This document shows positions 1 to 7,565 of a stretch of DNA of 64,000 nt, one piece after another. The position numbers and the translations under genes are program-made. The first letter of the stretch is position 1; every line of letters begins with the position of its first letter. Below the pieces are notes generated by a model. That model ran no database searches, had not been told where the DNA came from, and saw only the letters and a list, made by a program, of their open reading frames with translations. This DNA is from F-183 sp964627455. Lineage in GTDB: Bacteria; Acidobacteriota; Terriglobia; Bryobacterales; Bryobacteraceae. Location: positions 1-64,000 of the forward strand of contig CAZVKC010000021.1 in NCBI GenBank assembly GCA_964627455.1, given 5' to 3'.

Positions 1-71
1 AGGGTACGGCCGATTTTTTCGTTGGGACGATCTTCCCAGGGCATCGCGTTCGTGTCGAGTACGGTGAGCAT
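1..71 (-). CDS. Partial gene of unknown function, possibly a cupin-type protein (N-terminus only)
   Basis: Only the first 23 codons are in the window; the gene runs off the left edge. Its ATG (bases 69-71) begins MLTVLDTNAMPWEDRPNEKI, an acidic, soluble-looking start with no signal peptide. The 'MPWE...NEKIG' pattern resembles the start of some ChrR-like cupin proteins, but this is a weak recollection from a very short stretch. It is divergent from the permease gene on its right, with about 50 bases between the two starts. Confidence 0.45.
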   Translation of the reverse strand, partial: MLTVLDTNAMPWEDRPNEKIGRT

Positions 72-123
72 GGTTTGTGTTTCCCCACCATGATACGCGG
101 TGGTGCGACATACTGCTCTGTAT

Positions 124-2580
124 ATGTGGATGTCGACGAACGATCTGCGGTTGGCGGCGCGGGCGCTGAGTAAGAGTCCGCTGTTCAGCCTGGGTGTCGT
201 GGGATTGCTGGCGTTCGGGATGGCGGCGTGCCTCGTGATCTTCACGCTGGTGGATATCGTGCTGCTGCGGCCGCTGCCGGTGCGGGATCCCGCGAGCCTC
301 GTGCGGTTCGTGAGCATTCATCCGCCCCTGCCTCCGATGGGGGACTTTCGCATTGATGAGTTCGAAGCGTGGAAGCGTGAGGCGGTTGGATCCTCGTTCG
401 CGGAGTTGATTGCCTGGTCCACGGGCGACGCTGCGGTGACCGTGGGACGCGGGACTCCGAGCGAGAGTGTGCGGGTCGATTTCGTCAGCGAGAACTACTT
501 TTCAGCCCTGGGTGTCGATGCCGCTCTGGGGACGCTGCTCACGACGGCCGAAGGGAGCGCGCCTGCCGTGCTGAGTTATCCCTACTGGCAGCGGCGCTTC
601 GGCGGCGACCGGTCGGTGATCGGGCAGACGCTCGAGTTCGAGGGTCACAAGGTGACGATCGTAGGCGTGACCGCGAAAGGGTTCAACGGGCTGACTCTGG
701 AGACGAGTCCGGATTTGCGGCTGCCCGCGAAGTGGATGCGGGAACTGCGGTTCGTGGCGCCGGATGTGTATCAGTACGTCGGCTACGAAGTGGCGGGCCG
801 GTTGCGGCCGGGCGTGAGCCTCGAAGCGGCTCGACAGGAAGCCGAGCGGATCTGGACTTCGGTTCGCAAGAGCGACCAGACCGGGACTGCGATGCTCGAT
901 GCGAAGCTCGAACTGCAGTCCGCGGCGAAGGGGATTTCGAGATTGCGTGGTCCCTTCGGCGGAGTGCTGTGGATGGTGCTGGCGGGCGTCGCGCTATTGC
1001 TGCTGATCGTGTGCGCGAATGCGGCGGGATTGCTGGTGACGCGAGCGGCGGGGCGGGAGTCCGAACTGGCGCTGCGGGCGGCGCTGGGGGCGACACGGGG
1101 GCAATTGGCGGGTCCACTGGTGGCGGAAGCGGTGATGCTGCTGGCGGGGGCGACCGTGCTTGCAGCGGCATTGACGTACGCGGCGCTGCCGGTCGTGGCG
1201 GGATCGTTGCCGCCGGTTCGCGACCAGGGCACGGTGCGGTTGACGCTGAGTCTCGACCTTGTGCCGGACTTGCGGGTGGCCGCGGTCGGCTTGGGGATTT
1301 CGGCGTTGACGCTGGTGTTGTTCGGGTTGCTGCCCGCGTGGGCGACGGTGATGCGGAACCGGTACGAGTTGCAGCGCACGTTGCAGCAGGCGCGGCACAG
1401 ACGTCACACGGGGCGTCAACTGTTGATCGCGGTGCAGGTGGCTTTGTGCACGATCCTGCTGTGCGGGGCGGGGCTGACGCTGCTGACGCTCGACCGGTTG
1501 CGCGGGCTGGATCCCGGATTTGACGCGGGGCGCGTGGTGACCTTCACGGTGGACCGGGGACTCGAGAAGTACGAGAAGGCGCAAATCCTCGACTTGCAGC
1601 GGAGGCTGCTGGCGGGCGCACGGGCGCTGCCGGAGGTCGATTCCGCGGCGATTGCGACGCGCGGCTTGATGCGCGGGTCGGGAATCAAGATGACCGTGTT
1701 GCCCGCGGGGGAGGCCGCGCGGCGAGAGGACTTCATGAATACGAGCCTGAATTCGGTGACGCCCGATTATTTCGCGACGATGCGGATGAAGTGGGTGGCG
1801 GGGCGGAACTTTGTGGAGGGTGAAGTGCGGGAGGGAGTTCCTACGCCGGTGGTGGTGAATGAAGCGTTCGCGCGGAAGTTGGGAGCGCGGCTGGGCGGGA
1901 AGTTCGGGTCGTCGATCCCTCGCGGCGGGAAGCCGGCCGAGCCGCAGTTCGAGGTGATCGGGATCGTGGGGGATGCGAAGTACCGGTCGCTGCGGGAGCC
2001 GATGCAGCCGACGCTGTATAGTCCGCTGGGGGCGAATCCGAGTTTGATTCTGCATGTGCATACGAGGACGGCGCGGCCGGAGGTCATCATGCAGCCGGTG
2101 CGGCGTTTGCTGGCGGAGGCGGATCCGCGATTGTCGTTCGTGGAAGTGTCGTCGCTGGCTGTGGAAGTGGCGGACTCGATCTGGCCGGAACGCGCGGCGG
2201 CGTGGCTGGCAAGCCTGTTTGCCGGGGCGGCTATGGTGATCGTGGCGGCGGGGTTGTATGCGCTGGCGGCGTTTGCGGTGATGCAGCGGCGGCGGGAGAT
2301 CGGGATCCGCATGGCGCTGGGGGCGCTGCCCGGCGATATCCTGCGGCTGATGCTGACGCGTGTGGCGTGGTTGTCGTTGTGCGGCGCGTCGGTTGGGATG
2401 GTGTGTTCATGGCTGTTGGCGCCCCGCATGGCTACCGTGTTGTATGAAGTGCAGGCGCGGGATCCGCGGTCGCTGTCGGGGGCGGTTGGCGTCGTGTTGG
2501 GTGTGACGATAGCCGCGGCGCTGCTGCCGTCGCTGCGTGCGGCGCGGATGGCTCCAGCGGCGGTGTTGCGGGAGGAGTGA
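124..2580 (+). CDS. MacB/FtsX-family ABC permease of the acidobacterial ADOP type
   Basis: An 818-residue inner-membrane protein. A first membrane segment at about residues 19-41 is followed by a periplasmic MacB-PCD-like domain (about 45-270), a four-helix FtsX block (about 280-455), a second periplasmic domain (about 455-680) and a final FtsX block (three helices, about 695-805) containing the family's 'QRRREIGIRMALGA' motif. This doubled arrangement without an ATPase is typical of the orphan ADOP permeases abundant in Acidobacteria; in related MacB systems such permeases work mechanically with an ATPase, but no ATPase gene is nearby. The start is uncertain: GTG at 100, ATG at 124 and ATG at 130 share the frame and none has a clear ribosome-binding site. 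I chose 124 because homologues begin a few residues before 'LRLAARAL'. Substrate unknown. Confidence 0.85.
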   Translation: MWMSTNDLRLAARALSKSPLFSLGVVGLLAFGMAACLVIFTLVDIVLLRPLPVRDPASLVRFVSIHPPLPPMGDFRIDEFEAWKREAVGSSFAELIAWSTGDAAVTVGRGTPSESVRVDFVSENYFSALGVDAALGTLLTTAEGSAPAVLSYPYWQRRFGGDRSVIGQTLEFEGHKVTIVGVTAKGFNGLTLETSPDLRLPAKWMRELRFVAPDVYQYVGYEVAGRLRPGVSLEAARQEAERIWTSVRKSDQTGTAMLDAKLELQSAAKGISRLRGPFGGVLWMVLAGVALLLLIVCANAAGLLVTRAAGRESELALRAALGATRGQLAGPLVAEAVMLLAGATVLAAALTYAALPVVAGSLPPVRDQGTVRLTLSLDLVPDLRVAAVGLGISALTLVLFGLLPAWATVMRNRYELQRTLQQARHRRHTGRQLLIAVQVALCTILLCGAGLTLLTLDRLRGLDPGFDAGRVVTFTVDRGLEKYEKAQILDLQRRLLAGARALPEVDSAAIATRGLMRGSGIKMTVLPAGEAARREDFMNTSLNSVTPDYFATMRMKWVAGRNFVEGEVREGVPTPVVVNEAFARKLGARLGGKFGSSIPRGGKPAEPQFEVIGIVGDAKYRSLREPMQPTLYSPLGANPSLILHVHTRTARPEVIMQPVRRLLAEADPRLSFVEVSSLAVEVADSIWPERAAAWLASLFAGAAMVIVAAGLYALAAFAVMQRRREIGIRMALGALPGDILRLMLTRVAWLSLCGASVGMVCSWLLAPRMATVLYEVQARDPRSLSGAVGVVLGVTIAAALLPSLRAARMAPAAVLREE

Positions 2581-2640
2581 CGTTGTTTGGGATTCCAACG
2601 CCACTCCTTTGGTTCCGATGGATTGGGGAAGTGTTTGGGC

Positions 2641-2672
2641 GGGGCTGAAGCCCCGCGCGGACTCAAGTCCGC
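2641..2672. repeat. Two adjacent short hairpins (REP-like) between convergent genes
   Basis: Two perfect inverted repeats lie side by side: GGGGCT-GA-AGCCCC (2641-2654) and GCGGACT-CA-AGTCCGC (2657-2672). The second overlaps the last codons and stop of the PEP-CTERM gene. The unit sits between two convergent genes and has no U-tract on either strand, so it is not a standard intrinsic terminator. From memory, similar 'GGGGCTGAAGCCCC...' units recur in Solibacter-type genomes; whether this one is repeated in its own genome cannot be seen from one copy. Confidence 0.55.
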
Positions 2673-3295
2673 CCCACGGCGTGCTTGTGGCGGCGGCTTC
2701 TGATGAAGAGACAGAGGGCGAGGCCCGAGGCGGTGGTCAACCAGAGGCCGGGTTCCGGGACGTCGGCGGAGACGCTGGTGGCTCCGTCGAAGGAGATGGA
2801 GTATGCGCCTGTCCTTTGGTTGCCCAATGCGTCGATGAAGGCCGTGCCGGGATAGCCCCACAATCCGGGCGTGAAGTTGCCTTGGCCCGTGCGCGTGAAC
2901 CCGTCCGGCAGAGTGGGTCCAATGGGCACGTTGTCGTATTGCGAGATCACGGCGATGTAGCTGCCGGCGGGCAGCGCCAGGGTGATGTCCGAATCGAAAC
3001 AGACGCCGCCGCCGGATGCCTGGAGCGGCGGGCATGTCCCATCGTTATTGACCGCGATGAGGAGTCCCGACTGGGTGAAGAGAGAGAGGTAGGGATCGAA
3101 GCCGCTGCCTGCGCCGTATCCGAAGGTCTGGATCGACAGGGTGGACGGACCGGCGAGGTTGACGTCAAAGAAATGGAGTTCGTCGTCTGAAGTGAACGTC
3201 CCGGTTCGAATGGCGCTGGCGCGGAGATGGCTGGCGGCCAGTAGCGATACGGCAAAGGCGAACAGGGCGGAGCGGCAGGAGTTGGGTCGAATCAT
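2663..3295 (-). CDS. PEP-CTERM sorting-domain protein (DVUA0089-like)
   Basis: A 210-residue exported protein. An N-terminal signal peptide (about residues 1-27, ending near LRASA) precedes a beta-rich body. The C-terminus has the sorting signal: DVPEPG, a hydrophobic helix (about residues 183-197) and a basic tail (RSRRHKH). PEP-CTERM tails direct processing by an exosortase; no exosortase lies in this window. The body has the 'DPYLSLF...NDGTC...DSDITLALPAGSYIAVISQYDN' layout of DVUA0089-family surface proteins. It follows the collagen-like gene by 17 bases and is probably co-transcribed with it. Its last codons lie inside a two-hairpin element. Confidence 0.8.
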   Translation of the reverse strand: MIRPNSCRSALFAFAVSLLAASHLRASAIRTGTFTSDDELHFFDVNLAGPSTLSIQTFGYGAGSGFDPYLSLFTQSGLLIAVNNDGTCPPLQASGGGVCFDSDITLALPAGSYIAVISQYDNVPIGPTLPDGFTRTGQGNFTPGLWGYPGTAFIDALGNQRTGAYSISFDGATSVSADVPEPGLWLTTASGLALCLFIRSRRHKHAVGRT

Positions 3296-3313
3296 AGGCG
3301 GATCCTGTGACGG

Positions 3314-4297
3314 TTAGCGGGCGCAGTTGACATAGATCCGCATGGTTTGGGATCGGGCTGAGCTATTGCCTGCATAGCACTTCCAGGCGCCGTTCGAATT
3401 GGCCGGATCCGGGCCGCTGTACAGCATCTTGAACGCAGCAAGCGAGTCGAGGTCACCCACGAACGGGAATCCGCATCCACCGGAGACGAGTGTTGGGTAG
3501 CCGGATGGACAAGACAGCGTGCGAACCGTGGGGTCGGAGTACGACGGGATGGAATAATCGACCACCTGAAAGGTCGAAAGGTTGCCCAGGACTGAAGAAC
3601 TGCCGGTATCGCCTTTCGGGCCTTGCGGTCCAACGGGACCCTGCGCTCCCGCGATACCGGGAGGTCCTTGCAGGCCCTGGATACCCTGAATGCCCTGGAT
3701 GCCTTGGGGGCCCGTGTCTCCTTTGGGTCCCTGGATGCCCTGGGGGCCTTGCGGGCCGGTCAATTCGATGTCCAGGCGCGCGGTTTGCGAGGTTGAGGTG
3801 TTTTCTTTGCTGTCGAGGAAGACTTCCGTGGCTCCCACGGCGGAAAGGCGGAGCGCGACCTGGTTCTGATTGGCGTCGAGGGCGGCAGTTACCAGTTTGG
3901 TGACGTCCGCGCTGGCGAAGGTCAAGGCGGTGTTGGCGGTGAAGCGCAGGCTTTCAGGCAGTGCCACGGGGGCGTTGCCGTAGGTGACGTCTTTCTCCGT
4001 CCAAATGGACGGCGGCACATAGTGGACGCTGACGCTGCCCGGGGCGACCACCCGGTTGATGAACACGGTCAGAGTTGCTCGCCGTATGGCGCTGGATACG
4101 GATCCGGACGGCAGGTCGGCGAGGGAAAAGCGAAGAAACGAAGAGGAAGCCTGGCCGATCTGAAGGTTCGGAAGACCTCCGAAATTGTTTGCGGGGAACG
4201 CGGTTTGAATGGTTGCGTCGTCTGTTAAAGGCGCGTTGGCGGCAATAAGGCCCGTCGCGAATGCGATGGACGCAAAGATCGCGGGTGAAGTCTTCAT
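3314..4297 (-). CDS. Secreted collagen-like repeat protein with N-terminal DNRLRE/CBM96-like domain
   Basis: 327 residues. The chosen ATG (4295-4297) gives a clean signal peptide (MKTSPAIFASIAFATGLIAA); the longer open frame upstream encodes no recognisable protein. Residues about 22-178 resemble the DNRLRE/CBM96 beta-sandwich ('DDATIQTAFPANNFG...FLRFSLADLP...WTEKDVTYGNAP...VTKLVTAAL'). Residues about 179-230 are 17 consecutive Gly-X-Y triplets rich in GPQ/GIQ/GPK and ending GDTG, which should form a collagen-like triple helix. A C-terminal cysteine-containing domain of about 95 residues follows. Likely an extracellular or surface trimeric fibre; binding partner unknown. Upstream of the PEP-CTERM gene in the same direction. 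Confidence 0.8.
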   Translation of the reverse strand: MKTSPAIFASIAFATGLIAANAPLTDDATIQTAFPANNFGGLPNLQIGQASSSFLRFSLADLPSGSVSSAIRRATLTVFINRVVAPGSVSVHYVPPSIWTEKDVTYGNAPVALPESLRFTANTALTFASADVTKLVTAALDANQNQVALRLSAVGATEVFLDSKENTSTSQTARLDIELTGPQGPQGIQGPKGDTGPQGIQGIQGIQGLQGPPGIAGAQGPVGPQGPKGDTGSSSVLGNLSTFQVVDYSIPSYSDPTVRTLSCPSGYPTLVSGGCGFPFVGDLDSLAAFKMLYSGPDPANSNGAWKCYAGNSSARSQTMRIYVNCAR

Positions 4298-4362
4298 GAT
4301 CTGTATAGGGAGATCAGCCGCGCGTCTCTGCCACTTTAGTGCGAGATTTTTTTTGCAGTCAG

Positions 4363-4393
4363 CGCAAGGGGACGAACCGTTCGTCCCCTTGCG
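4363..4393. repeat. Perfect 31-base palindromic element
   Basis: Two 15-base arms, CGCAAGGGGACGAAC (4363-4377) and its exact reverse complement (4379-4393), flank a single central base (4378). It lies 17 bases beyond the stop of the leftward gene at 4411-5229. For leftward transcription the hairpin is followed by an A-tract rather than U's, so it is not a classical intrinsic terminator. The T8 run at 4347-4354 lies on the other side. It could be a repeated palindromic (REP/MITE-like) element or a transcript-end stabiliser. Confidence 0.6.
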
Positions 4394-4410
4394 TGGCCTG
4401 GCGCGGGAAC

Positions 4411-5229
4411 TCAGGGACGGCGGACGACCATCACGACGACGCGGGTTTCGCCGCGGACGGTCTTGCTGAGGTCGTTGGCACGCATGGTGGCGGCCGTCAT
4501 GTTTACGGGCGGATTCAGCTGGGCATTGATGGCGGTACTTCCCTGGTTCCAGTTGATGGATTGCGCCAGGTCCTTCGCGGTGTGGGTGGTGTAGGCGTCG
4601 AATTCGCGTTCCGTGCCGACGGGCAGGACCAGGGTGGAGGTGCTCCACGCCTTCATTTTTCCGGCCTTGACCTGAGCTTCACGCAGGCGGAGGTTTTCGC
4701 GTTCCATCTGGATGTAGTCGCCCATGCGGCCGGCGGCGATCTTCTTGAAGTCGATGCGAATGATGTCGCCTTCCTCAGCGCTGGGTGGGGTTCCGAACTG
4801 GCGGCGGGAGAGGGTCTGGCCGAGACGCTTGCGGAGGGGGCGGGCCTCGGCGTTGAAGTCCGCGTAGGACTTTCCGAACAGCTGTTGCGCGACCTTGTTC
4901 TGAATGGCGGTGCGAGGCTTGGGGATGCCTTCATTGGCGTACTGGATGTAGTAGTTGGCTTCCGGCTCCTGGACGCCTCCGTAGATGACACGCGTCACGG
5001 TGACGCTGCGCAGTGTGGAGTCCTCTTTCATGATGCCTTCGACCAGGCGGCGGAACTTATCCTTGAGCCAGGAGTCGAGGGCCGCGCGGTTTTCGTCGGC
5101 GACGTGGTAGCTGCCGGTGCTGAGGTAGATGGGGGGATTTTGCTGTTGCTGCTGTTGGGCCGGCAAGAGCTGGGTCGCAATTGACGCCACCGCGACGGCA
5201 GCGGCGAAGATACGGAATCGGATTCTCAT
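4411..5229 (-). CDS. Exported protein of unknown function
   Basis: 272 residues from the ATG at 5227-5229, preceded on its strand by an AAGGAG-type ribosome-binding site. An N-terminal signal peptide (about residues 1-24) ends just before a run of six glutamines. The mature part is mixed alpha/beta and charged, with no recognised motif. The C-terminus ('SKTVRGETRVVVMVVRRP') looks like a terminal beta strand. I do not recognise a family. It is followed by a perfect 31-base palindrome. An alternative upstream start exists, but it would place the signal peptide internally. Confidence 0.6.
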   Translation of the reverse strand: MRIRFRIFAAAVAVASIATQLLPAQQQQQQNPPIYLSTGSYHVADENRAALDSWLKDKFRRLVEGIMKEDSTLRSVTVTRVIYGGVQEPEANYYIQYANEGIPKPRTAIQNKVAQQLFGKSYADFNAEARPLRKRLGQTLSRRQFGTPPSAEEGDIIRIDFKKIAAGRMGDYIQMERENLRLREAQVKAGKMKAWSTSTLVLPVGTEREFDAYTTHTAKDLAQSINWNQGSTAINAQLNPPVNMTAATMRANDLSKTVRGETRVVVMVVRRP

Positions 5230-5344
5230 TGGTGGATACTTCTCCTTGGTCGTTTGGTCCACGCTCCCGGTCAGTTGGGGGTGGCTGCGTTCGTTAGCGG
5301 ATGCGGGAAGGAGAAAGGGCCAAAGATTTTTGAGGGGTGCGTGG

Positions 5345-5350
5345 TAATCT
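5345..5350 (+). promoter_or_regulatory. Candidate -10 hexamer TAATCT just before the Uma2 gene
   Basis: TGGTAATCT gives an extended -10-like element ending 9 bases before the ATG at 5360. A transcript starting 6-7 bases downstream would have almost no leader. No ribosome-binding site and no convincing -35 are visible. Part of a pattern seen at several genes here. Confidence 0.35.
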
Positions 5351-5359
5351 GAGCTTGGC

Positions 5360-6046
5360 ATGCCGAGTGTTGCAGTAGAACTACCTCCGGTGCTGCGGGA
5401 AGGGGACCGGCTGACGGGCGCGGAATTCCTGCGCCGGTGGGAGGCCATGCCGGACCTTCAGCACGCGGAACTGATCGACGGAGTCGTTTTCATGGCCTCT
5501 CCAGTCGGGCGTCTTCACGGCGCCCTGCTAGTGCGAATCGGCGGTTGGCTTTCCGCCTATTGCGACGTTGCCCACGCCTGTGAGGCTGCGAGTGACAGTA
5601 CCTGGTTGATGGGAACCGGGGATATCCCGCAACCGGACGCAGCCCTGCGAATCCTGCCCGAGTACGGTGGGCAGTCGGGCGATTCCGGCTGGATGTATCG
5701 CGGCGCTCCCGAACTGGTAGTGGAGCTGACCGATTCGAGCACATCTCGAGATCTGGGCGCGAAGCTGGATCTGTACCGGCGAGCGGGTGTCCGCGAGTAT
5801 GTGACGATTCTGCTGCAAACGCGGCAGGTCATCTGGAGACAGTTGGCGCGCGGGCGGTATCGCGAAATGCAGCCGGGCGAGGACGGGTTGTATCGCTCGC
5901 AGGCGTTTCCTGGATTGTGGTTGGATCCGGAAGCGGTGTGGGATCGGCGGAAGTCCTTGCGGACAGCCGTGGAGCTTGGTCTGAAGTCCCCTGAATATGC
6001 CGCGTTTGTGCGGAAATTGACAACCGCGAAACGCGGCGCCAGATAG
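5360..6046 (+). CDS. Uma2-family (DUF820) putative endonuclease
   Basis: 228 residues, soluble. It shows the Uma2/DUF820 layout: 'FLRRWEAMPDLQHAELIDGVVFMASPVGRLHGALLVRIGGWL' near the N-terminus, a central 'QPDAALRILPE' strand carrying the presumed metal-binding Asp, and 'GAPELVVELTDSSTSRDLGAKLDLYRRAGVREYVTI', which holds the E-x-[TS]-S / K core of the PD-(D/E)XK-like fold. The family is common and often multicopy in Acidobacteria and Cyanobacteria; its cellular role is not settled. It stands alone, convergent with the ankyrin gene, with a hairpin between them. Confidence 0.85.
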   Translation: MPSVAVELPPVLREGDRLTGAEFLRRWEAMPDLQHAELIDGVVFMASPVGRLHGALLVRIGGWLSAYCDVAHACEAASDSTWLMGTGDIPQPDAALRILPEYGGQSGDSGWMYRGAPELVVELTDSSTSRDLGAKLDLYRRAGVREYVTILLQTRQVIWRQLARGRYREMQPGEDGLYRSQAFPGLWLDPEAVWDRRKSLRTAVELGLKSPEYAAFVRKLTTAKRGAR

Positions 6047-6052
6047 ACGACT

Positions 6053-6077
6053 CGAGGCCCCAGAAACTGGAGCCTCG
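6053..6077. terminator. Hairpin between convergent genes, possible bidirectional terminator
   Basis: CGAGGC (6053-6058) and CCAG (6060-6063) pair with CTGG (6067-6070) and GCCTCG (6072-6077) around an AAA loop, with one c/a mismatch. It lies between the ends of the Uma2 and ankyrin genes. No U-tract follows on either strand, so termination activity is uncertain. Confidence 0.4.
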
Positions 6078-6100
6078 GCGTCATGTCCCGATCAAATTGT

Positions 6101-7522
6101 TTAGCGAAGAGCGGCCGAGACCGCAGCCGGCTGCTTCTGCATAGGTTGCGTCTGCGCGAGGGCTGTTGCCGCCCAGGCGGTTCCAGCGGCGGAGATCCAC
6201 TGGTCGCGGCCGTGGGGGAACCCGCTCTCCTTCAGAACCTGGACCGGATTGGCGCGAGTGCGGACCAGCCACGTGCCGTCGGCGAGTTGGGTGCGCAGTA
6301 GGTAGGCGGCGCCGCGATCGAGGGATTGTTTGTCGCGATCCTGGCGAGAAGCCTGCTGGAGCGCGTACATCGCTTGGCCCGTGGCATAGGCGTCGGACTC
6401 GAGAGTCGCCAGTTGGGACCAGCCTCCATCGGGACGCTGCGCTGCGACAACTTCTGAGGCCGCCTGGTCGACGAGCTTCGCTTCGGCTTTTGCCCACGCG
6501 AGGCCGAGGAGGCGCATCGCACGATCTTCCTGCGTCAGGGGCTTTGCGGTCTCGAGCCATTGACGGGCTCGGGCGATTCGATCCTGGTTGCTGCCGCCGC
6601 CGTACAACTGCATGGCCCGGATGGCGAGTGCGGTCCCCGAGAAGATGCTCGATTCGAATGGCGGGCGCGCCCCGAGGACGATGAAGCTTCCATCGGCGAG
6701 TTGCGTACGCTCGATGGCTTTCACAGCGGCCGCGGTGTATTCATCGGGCGCATAGCCTTCGGCGGCGATGCCGAGCAGCAGGTAGCCGACGCTGACCGGC
6801 GGGTTGGGGAGATCGATGAGGCCTTTTTCGAGAGGTTCGCGGATGGGCTTGACCAGCGACATTACGGCTTTCATCTGCTGTGCGGAGACGGCTTCGTCAA
6901 GTTGGTATCCACGCTCGCGGGCTGCCGCGTAGGCGATCTGCGGGACCGACTGGTGGTGGCAGGAGACGCATCCCGATACTTTGACGAACTGGGGTCCACT
7001 CTTTTGCAGGGACGCGACGGCGCGCTCGACCGAAGAGCGCACAGCCGCGGCGTCGGAGGCTCCGAGCGCTTTCAACTGCGCGACGGTGTCGAGGTCGCCG
7101 CGGCGCATGGCCCAGGTGAGGGCGGATTCATTCTGTTTGTTGACGGTGTTCGGATCCGCGCCGCCTTTCTTGACAAGGGATTCGATGAGTTCGCGATCGG
7201 GCACGTCATTGGAGGCGGCCCACATCAAAGGTGTCGAGCCGTTTCCATCAAGAGCCTTGGCGTCGGCGCCGCGCGACAGCAGCGCCCGCGCAATTGCGGG
7301 ATTTGGATCCATCAACGCCATGTGCAGCGGCGTGTAACCCAGGAAGCGTCCCTGGTTGGGATCGGCTCCGCCGTCGAGCAGCTTTTGCGCCGCGGCGGGA
7401 TCTTTTTTCAAAATGGCGGCAAACAAAGGTGTCGGCGGTTTGAAGTCCGGAATCGGCTGGCCAGACAAGGTCAGGCCGACTGCAAAAGTTGTAATGGTGA
7501 GCAATAGAAATTTTCGACGCAT
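6101..7522 (-). CDS. Ankyrin-repeat protein with a CxxCH site and a cyclase-like alpha/alpha toroid domain
   Basis: 473 residues from the ATG at 7520-7522, with a signal peptide (about 1-22). Residues about 25-155 hold four ankyrin repeats ('TPLFAAILKKDPAAAQKLLDGGADPN', 'GYTPLHMALM', 'GSTPLMWAAS', 'SALTWAMRRGD'). Near residue 186 a single CVSCHHQ motif fits a c-type haem attachment site. Residues about 230-470 have repeated 'G.A..A....Q..DG.W' units like prenyltransferase/squalene-cyclase-type toroids ('QLADGSFIVLGARPPFE', 'QRPDGGWSQL', 'QLADGTWLVR'). No cyclase DxDD acid motif is seen, so catalysis is doubtful. It lies 43 bases downstream of the second phosphatase gene and probably shares its transcript. 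Confidence 0.7.
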   Translation of the reverse strand: MRRKFLLLTITTFAVGLTLSGQPIPDFKPPTPLFAAILKKDPAAAQKLLDGGADPNQGRFLGYTPLHMALMDPNPAIARALLSRGADAKALDGNGSTPLMWAASNDVPDRELIESLVKKGGADPNTVNKQNESALTWAMRRGDLDTVAQLKALGASDAAAVRSSVERAVASLQKSGPQFVKVSGCVSCHHQSVPQIAYAAARERGYQLDEAVSAQQMKAVMSLVKPIREPLEKGLIDLPNPPVSVGYLLLGIAAEGYAPDEYTAAAVKAIERTQLADGSFIVLGARPPFESSIFSGTALAIRAMQLYGGGSNQDRIARARQWLETAKPLTQEDRAMRLLGLAWAKAEAKLVDQAASEVVAAQRPDGGWSQLATLESDAYATGQAMYALQQASRQDRDKQSLDRGAAYLLRTQLADGTWLVRTRANPVQVLKESGFPHGRDQWISAAGTAWAATALAQTQPMQKQPAAVSAALR

Positions 7523-7565
7523 GGCGCCTCCACTCGACCATTGCGGATTCGCAGGGCTGAAAGGC

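Noticed and set aside
683..2061. Several Arg/Pro- or Gly/Ala-rich frames overlapping the ADOP permease
   Set aside because: They are alternative-frame shadows of the permease with extreme composition and no motifs.
3601..3760. Short direct repeats suggestive of a CRISPR or tandem repeat
   Set aside because: They are the codons of the Gly-X-Y collagen-like repeat, not spacers between identical repeats.
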